Positions 59,848 through 64,000 of a stretch of 64,000 nt of DNA are shown piece after piece. Position 1 is the stretch's first letter. Each line of letters opens with the position of its first letter. Under the pieces are notes generated by a model. It was not told where the DNA came from. It ran no database searches and worked only from the letters and a program-made list of their open reading frames with translations. The position numbers were made by a program, and so were the translations under genes. The stretch is from Chloroflexota bacterium (GTDB lineage: Bacteria > Chloroflexota > Anaerolineae > Promineifilales > Promineifilaceae), in the NCBI GenBank assembly GCA_024223125.1, contig JAAEOP010000139.1, positions 17,606 through 81,605 of the forward strand, in the 5' to 3' direction.

Positions 59848-61689
59848 ATGAACACGAAGAAAGCTTTATTGATAGCCCTTGTTATGCTGACTGCCACTTT
59901 ACTGGTTGCTGCCTGTACGCCGCAGGTAGAACAAGTAGAAGTTCCGGTGGAAGTGACGCGGGTGGTGGTGGAAACGGTTGTCGAAGAAGGAGACACCATA
60001 GAAGTGACCCGTGTGGTAACGGAAGAGGTGATGGTTGAGGTTGAAGTCACGGCCGTGCCCGAAGAAACCACCAGTGAAGAAGTTATACCAGAATCTGATA
60101 AAGTTCTGCGTGTTAACCTCGGCACGTACCCCGACATCATTGATCCCCAAAAATCATCCTTCGCCAACGAAATTGCCCACCTGAGCATGATTTATGAAGG
60201 ATTGACCAAGCTAAATGGCGAACTGGAAACCGTGCCTGCTGCGGCCGAATTGTGGGAATACAATGAAGATGCTACGGTCTTGACCTTCCACCTGCGCGAC
60301 GGATTACAATATAGCGATGGTTCCCCCTTAAACGCCAAACGGTTTGAATATGCCCTTAAACGGAATATTAACCCGGAAACGGCCGGTGAATATGCTGCTA
60401 TTACCGACGAAATTTTGGGCGCGCCAGAATGGCGTACTGGAGAAGAAGATATACAGGCCCAGGGAGCGGAAGCAGTCAATGTTAGTGTTCAGGCTCTGGA
60501 TTCCAATAGCGAACCATGTGTTGATTATGAACAGGCAGACTGTCTTACATTGCGTCTGCAATTGTCTCGCCCAGCGCCCTATTTCCATACAGTTATGAGC
60601 CTGTGGGTTGTTTTTCCGGCTAAAGAGGAATTCATTGCCGAGGGTGGCGATAATTGGTGGAACAGCTCTAAATTCCAGATTGGAAATGGCCCTTATGTGT
60701 TGCAAACTCTGGAACCATTTGTTCGTGGTTACTTCACCCCCAATGAACATTATTGGGAAGGTATGGGCAATGTTGATGTTGAATACTCGTATATTACGGA
60801 TTCGGCCGTGAGTTACCAGGCGTACAACAATGATGAGTTTGACATAATTACCCTGGCCGCCGAAGACCTGGCTACTGTTAACAATGATCCCGTTCTTTCT
60901 GAAGAAAAAATGGAGTACCCTGGTTCTTGTACTTTCGCGGTTATGTTCCATCATGAAAAAGAACCCTTCACTGACCCCAAAGTGCGTGAAGCCTTTGCAT
61001 TGGCTCTTGACCGGGATGCGTGGGTATCTGATGTTTTGAACGGGTTGGGCAGCCCAACCCTAACCTGGATTCCGCTCGGATTCCCCGGTTACAAAGAGGG
61101 CGAGACCCATCTGGCATTCGATCCTGATGCTGCTTTACAGGCAATTGCCGATTCTAGTTATGGTTCTATAGAGAACCTGCCGCCTGTCGTAGACACCTTT
61201 GGCGATACGCCGCGTAACCGGGTGCGCCATGAGTGGTTGGCCGCCAAGTGGAAAGAAGTGTTGGGCGTAGATGTTGAACTGAACCCCGTCGAACCGACAA
61301 CGTATACCGCTCTGACAAAAGATCGGGAAACAGCCCCGGCTATGTTTATTCTAGGTTGGTGCGCCGATTACCCAGATCCACAGAATTGGTTGAGCGTTTA
61401 TTGGAAAACTGGCGCCTTCGGCGAGCGGATTGCTTACTCTAACCTTGACCTGGATGCCTTGCTCGATGAAGCAGATACCTCCACAGATCAGGAATTGCGA
61501 GCTGACCTGTACCAACAGGGGCAGGATTTGCTTGTGCAAAGTTCGCCCGGTGCGTTTATGTGGAACAATGTGAATTCTTATCTGGTGAAACCGTGGGTGA
61601 CTGGATTGGTGACAACGCCGCAGGATTCTACCTGGGCCGGCCAATGGAGTCCGATAACGATTGACATTGATGAATCTATGATGCCATAG
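59848..61689 (+). CDS. oligopeptide/dipeptide-binding lipoprotein (SBP family 5)
   Basis: This 613-residue protein has a lipoprotein signal (LLVAAC, Cys 23) and a Val/Glu-rich linker (residues 27-70, VEVTRVV repeats) seen in Chloroflexota binding proteins. A family 5 solute-binding fold follows (LRVNLGTYPDIIDPQKSSFA, MIYEGLTKLNG, LTFHLRDGLQYSDGSPL, FILGWCADYPDP). It binds peptides or similar ligands outside the membrane. A clear AAAGGAGGATAAACCTA site precedes the ATG. A low-complexity spacer separates it from the permease genes. Confidence 0.93.
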   Translation: MNTKKALLIALVMLTATLLVAACTPQVEQVEVPVEVTRVVVETVVEEGDTIEVTRVVTEEVMVEVEVTAVPEETTSEEVIPESDKVLRVNLGTYPDIIDPQKSSFANEIAHLSMIYEGLTKLNGELETVPAAAELWEYNEDATVLTFHLRDGLQYSDGSPLNAKRFEYALKRNINPETAGEYAAITDEILGAPEWRTGEEDIQAQGAEAVNVSVQALDSNSEPCVDYEQADCLTLRLQLSRPAPYFHTVMSLWVVFPAKEEFIAEGGDNWWNSSKFQIGNGPYVLQTLEPFVRGYFTPNEHYWEGMGNVDVEYSYITDSAVSYQAYNNDEFDIITLAAEDLATVNNDPVLSEEKMEYPGSCTFAVMFHHEKEPFTDPKVREAFALALDRDAWVSDVLNGLGSPTLTWIPLGFPGYKEGETHLAFDPDAALQAIADSSYGSIENLPPVVDTFGDTPRNRVRHEWLAAKWKEVLGVDVELNPVEPTTYTALTKDRETAPAMFILGWCADYPDPQNWLSVYWKTGAFGERIAYSNLDLDALLDEADTSTDQELRADLYQQGQDLLVQSSPGAFMWNNVNSYLVKPWVTGLVTTPQDSTWAGQWSPITIDIDESMMP

Positions 61690-61720
61690 AGTGTGGTGGA
61701 GACTTGTTATTTGTCTCATC

Positions 61721-61792
61721 ATTGAGATTGGAGATTAGGGGATTAAATCTCTCAATCTCTAATCTCCTAATTTCTCTATCTCTCTATCTCCC
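61721..61792 (+). repeat. AATCTC/GAGATT simple repeat with a hairpin
   Basis: Repeated GAGATT and ATCTCT strings fill the spacer. GGAGATTAG (61730-61738) can pair with CTAATCTCC (61759-61767). A hairpin after a binding-protein gene often lowers downstream permease expression. The element may have this effect. Confidence 0.6.
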
Positions 61793-61811
61793 AAACTTAG
61801 GAGCTAAACCT

Positions 61812-62807
61812 ATGATTTCATTCTTGATCAGGCGGCTGCTGTGGTTAATACCGGTTCTATTCATCATAACGCTTGTCACCTTTTTGTTAATGCGGGCTGC
61901 TCCTGGCGGTCCGTGGGATCGTGATCCCGGCCGTCGCCAGTTAGACGTGGCCACCCAAGAGAAACTGAATGAACAATTTGGTCTGGATAAACCGATGTGG
62001 CGGCAATTTATTGCCTATACCTTTGGTGACTTTGATGGCGAAAATGGAGAATTTGCTTGCGGCGCTGTTTGCGGTAATTTGGGGCCTTCTTACCGGCAGC
62101 GCGGCCGTACCGTACAAGACATTTTATTCAGTGTGCCAGAAGGAAAGCCGTTTTGGAACAGCCGCTTTGGTTACTCGATTCGTCTGGGATTGTTAGCTTT
62201 GTTGTTTGCCATTATCGTGGGTATCCCGGCCGGCATACTGTCTGCCCTGCGCCAAAATACATGGATAGATTACACAAGCGCTGTTGTAGCAAATATTGGT
62301 GTCTCTGTGCCCAATTTTGTCATTGGTATTTACCTGATCATTATCTTTGCCGTTACCTTGAAGTGGGTGAGTGTTATTCCCCGCTCTTGGGCTGATCCGC
62401 GGGCGTGGGTCATACCAGCATTGGTTTTGGGATTTGGCACCATGGCTTTTACAGCCCGGCTCACACGAGCGGCAATGGTGGATGTGATGCGCCAAGATTA
62501 TGTACGCACAGCCCGCGCCAAGGGACTGCGTGAAAATGTGGTCGTCGGCCGTCATATGCTAAAAAATGCTCTGATCCCTGTTGTCACCGTTTTGGGGCCA
62601 GCGTTGGCGGCATTGGTCACCGGCTCGTTCATCATTGAAACGATGTTTGCTTTTCCGGGTATCGGCCGTGAATATGTTCAGGCCATCGGCAATCGAGATT
62701 ATTCTATGATCTTAGGCACGACCCTGATTTATGGGGTACTCATTGCCCTGGCAAATCTGAGTGTAGATATTATTTATAGTATTATTGATCCCCGAATTCG
62801 GTTGTGA
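61812..62807 (+). CDS. ABC transporter permease, DppB/OppB type
   Basis: This 331-residue permease starts MISFLIRRLLWLIPVLFIIT, typical of the DppB branch, has about six helices and the ATPase-coupling EAA-like loop TARAKGLRENVVVGRHMLKNAL, followed by PFPGIG-like FAFPGIGRE. The ATG at 61812 follows TAGGAGCTAAACCT. The longer frame from 61704 translates the simple repeat and is rejected. It pairs with the next permease. Confidence 0.94.
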   Translation: MISFLIRRLLWLIPVLFIITLVTFLLMRAAPGGPWDRDPGRRQLDVATQEKLNEQFGLDKPMWRQFIAYTFGDFDGENGEFACGAVCGNLGPSYRQRGRTVQDILFSVPEGKPFWNSRFGYSIRLGLLALLFAIIVGIPAGILSALRQNTWIDYTSAVVANIGVSVPNFVIGIYLIIIFAVTLKWVSVIPRSWADPRAWVIPALVLGFGTMAFTARLTRAAMVDVMRQDYVRTARAKGLRENVVVGRHMLKNALIPVVTVLGPALAALVTGSFIIETMFAFPGIGREYVQAIGNRDYSMILGTTLIYGVLIALANLSVDIIYSIIDPRIRL

Positions 62808-62819
62808 GGGAAATTGATC

Positions 62820-63800
62820 ATGGAAGTCATTTCAAATTCGCAAGATAAGCCGCGTGTAGCCACTGTAGACCCGCCACACTCTCGTAGCCAATGGGCAGAT
62901 GCCTGGAGCCGACTGCTACGTAATAAAGCATCTGTTGCCGGTTTAATCTTCACTATGTTTTTTTTATTTGTCGCTATTTTTGCGCCATTATTAGCGCCCC
63001 ATAATCCGTTAGAGATTAATGATGGTAAAGGGCATTTACCTCCGGTTTGGGTAGAGGAGTCGGCCGCCGGTAAAAGCGGCGAGCTAGAATTTATCTTGGG
63101 TACTGACCAAATTGGCCGAGATGTCTTCAGCCGGTTGATTTATGGGGCGCGTGTTTCTATGTTTGTGGGACTGCTGCCTGTGTTTGTCATTTTGATTATT
63201 GGCACGGTGATTGGTATGATATCGGGTTTTTTCGGCGGCCGTACAGACAATGTACTCATGCGAATTACAGATGTGTTTTATGCTTTTCCGGGTCTCTTGT
63301 TTTTTATTATTTTGATGGTGACGCTGCGGGACACGGCCGTTGGTAAAGCATTCAACGGCTTGCTGTTACTGTTCATTGCCCTGGCTATTGTTTCCTGGGT
63401 GGGGGTTGCCCGGCTGGTGCGTGGATCAGTTCTGTCTTTGAAACAGCAAGAGTTTATTGAAGCGGCGCAGGCGATTGGGGCTACTGACGGCCGTATTATG
63501 CGCCGCCATGTTCTTCCCAACATTCTTAGCCCACTGGTGGTGTGGGTAGCGTTTGCTATTCCCGGTTTCATTATTGCCGAAGCGACTTTGGGGTATTTAG
63601 GATTGGGGCTGCGGCCAGCCACCGATCCAGACGCCTTCTTTATTACCAGTTGGGGCGTCTTGATGCTAGAAGGACGAGCCGCCCTCAGCGCCCAGCCCTG
63701 GATTCTACTGGCCCCGTCTCTATGTGTGGGGTTAGTTGTGATCGCCTTTACGTTTGTAGGTGACGGCCTGCGCGACGCCCTTGATCCCCGGCAGCGATGA
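62820..63800 (+). CDS. ABC transporter permease, DppC/OppC type
   Basis: This 326-residue permease has a soluble N-terminus with WSRLLRNKASVAGLIF, the DppC periplasmic loop with FILGTDQIGRDVFSRLIYGAR, six helices and the coupling loop EAAQAIGATDGRIMRRHVLPN. Its ATG at 62820 lies 12 bases after the previous stop, with GAGGG ahead. The TTG at 62814 is an alternative. It completes the membrane core. The ATPases are not in the window. Confidence 0.94.
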   Translation: MEVISNSQDKPRVATVDPPHSRSQWADAWSRLLRNKASVAGLIFTMFFLFVAIFAPLLAPHNPLEINDGKGHLPPVWVEESAAGKSGELEFILGTDQIGRDVFSRLIYGARVSMFVGLLPVFVILIIGTVIGMISGFFGGRTDNVLMRITDVFYAFPGLLFFIILMVTLRDTAVGKAFNGLLLLFIALAIVSWVGVARLVRGSVLSLKQQEFIEAAQAIGATDGRIMRRHVLPNILSPLVVWVAFAIPGFIIAEATLGYLGLGLRPATDPDAFFITSWGVLMLEGRAALSAQPWILLAPSLCVGLVVIAFTFVGDGLRDALDPRQR

Positions 63801-64000
63801 GTTGACATAAACTTACGAGGTTTTGTGCATTATTTGTAATTATGACTTGATGATAAGCGTCTGGCCTTATGATTTTTGTCAACCGTCTATGTGTCTTCTG
63901 TCACTATAGGTAGAACAATCTCCCCCCTACGATCCTAAGTATTGTAACTTTCTAAAATTGAGGAGTGAACATCCTCAGATGCCCGTCCGCATTTGAGAAT

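Noticed and set aside
61704..61811. Longer start of the first transporter permease
   Set aside because: The added residues translate the AATCTC simple repeat. The ATG at 61812 has a good ribosome site and the family's usual start.
63801..64000. Possible start of a further gene at the right edge
   Set aside because: No start with a ribosome site or recognisable protein sequence could be supported in the last 200 bases.

Overview
The window reads as chromosomal DNA of a filamentous or sheath-forming type of Chloroflexota (Anaerolineae/Ardenticatenia-like). This is an inference from gene style: oligopeptide-binding lipoproteins with a Val/Glu-rich N-terminus, proline-threonine-rich secreted proteins, C25 (gingipain-like) peptidases, a two-propeller sensor kinase and DUF2089 regulators. 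No rRNA, tRNA, CRISPR array, phage or intact insertion sequence was seen. The octamer ACGGCCGT recurs throughout the native genes and acts as a visible marker of long-resident DNA. Layout: (1) 1-1.9 kb, minus strand: a DUF2089 regulator, a small protein and a 29-residue-repeat protein that runs off the left edge. (2) 2.1-15.1 kb, minus strand: a long surface/exopolysaccharide cluster with two glycosyl transfer enzymes, a DUF2723 membrane enzyme, a flippase-like protein, a Wzz-Wzc tyrosine kinase, two C25 peptidases, two membrane-anchored fibronectin-like proteins and a PqqD-like protein. Overlapping starts and stops suggest one or two operons. (3) 15.4-28.9 kb: radA, an acetyltransferase, a PIG-V-like mannosyltransferase, two tandem FAD oxidoreductases, an M20 peptidase, a higBA module whose toxin is frameshifted, an aminotransferase, a molybdopterin protein, a PHP-AlbA_2 fusion and an orphan receiver domain. 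(4) 29.2-37.4 kb, plus strand: a lipoprotein, a zinc dehydrogenase, a Cas4-like nuclease broken into two frames by a simple repeat, then hisS, nadK, a TPR/zinc membrane protein and recN. (5) 37.5-41.2 kb: a convergent restriction-modification pair (HNH endonuclease and a two-domain methyltransferase), AT-richer and almost free of ACGGCCGT, so probably imported. (6) 41.5-49.2 kb: a thiolase, a GAF histidine kinase, a rifampin-phosphotransferase-like enzyme, a luciferase-like oxidoreductase and a PstS-like lipoprotein. The last two are flanked by directly repeated 90-base palindromic elements. The 44.2-48.4 kb stretch also lacks the octamer. (7) 49.5-54.7 kb: a site-2 protease, ThpR, an ABC exporter, a small ORF and a sulfatase. 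(8) 54.9-63.8 kb, plus strand: a giant propeller sensor kinase and its NarL-type regulator, a palindrome-rich spacer, then a dipeptide/oligopeptide ABC transporter (binding protein and two permeases) whose ATPases would lie beyond the right edge.
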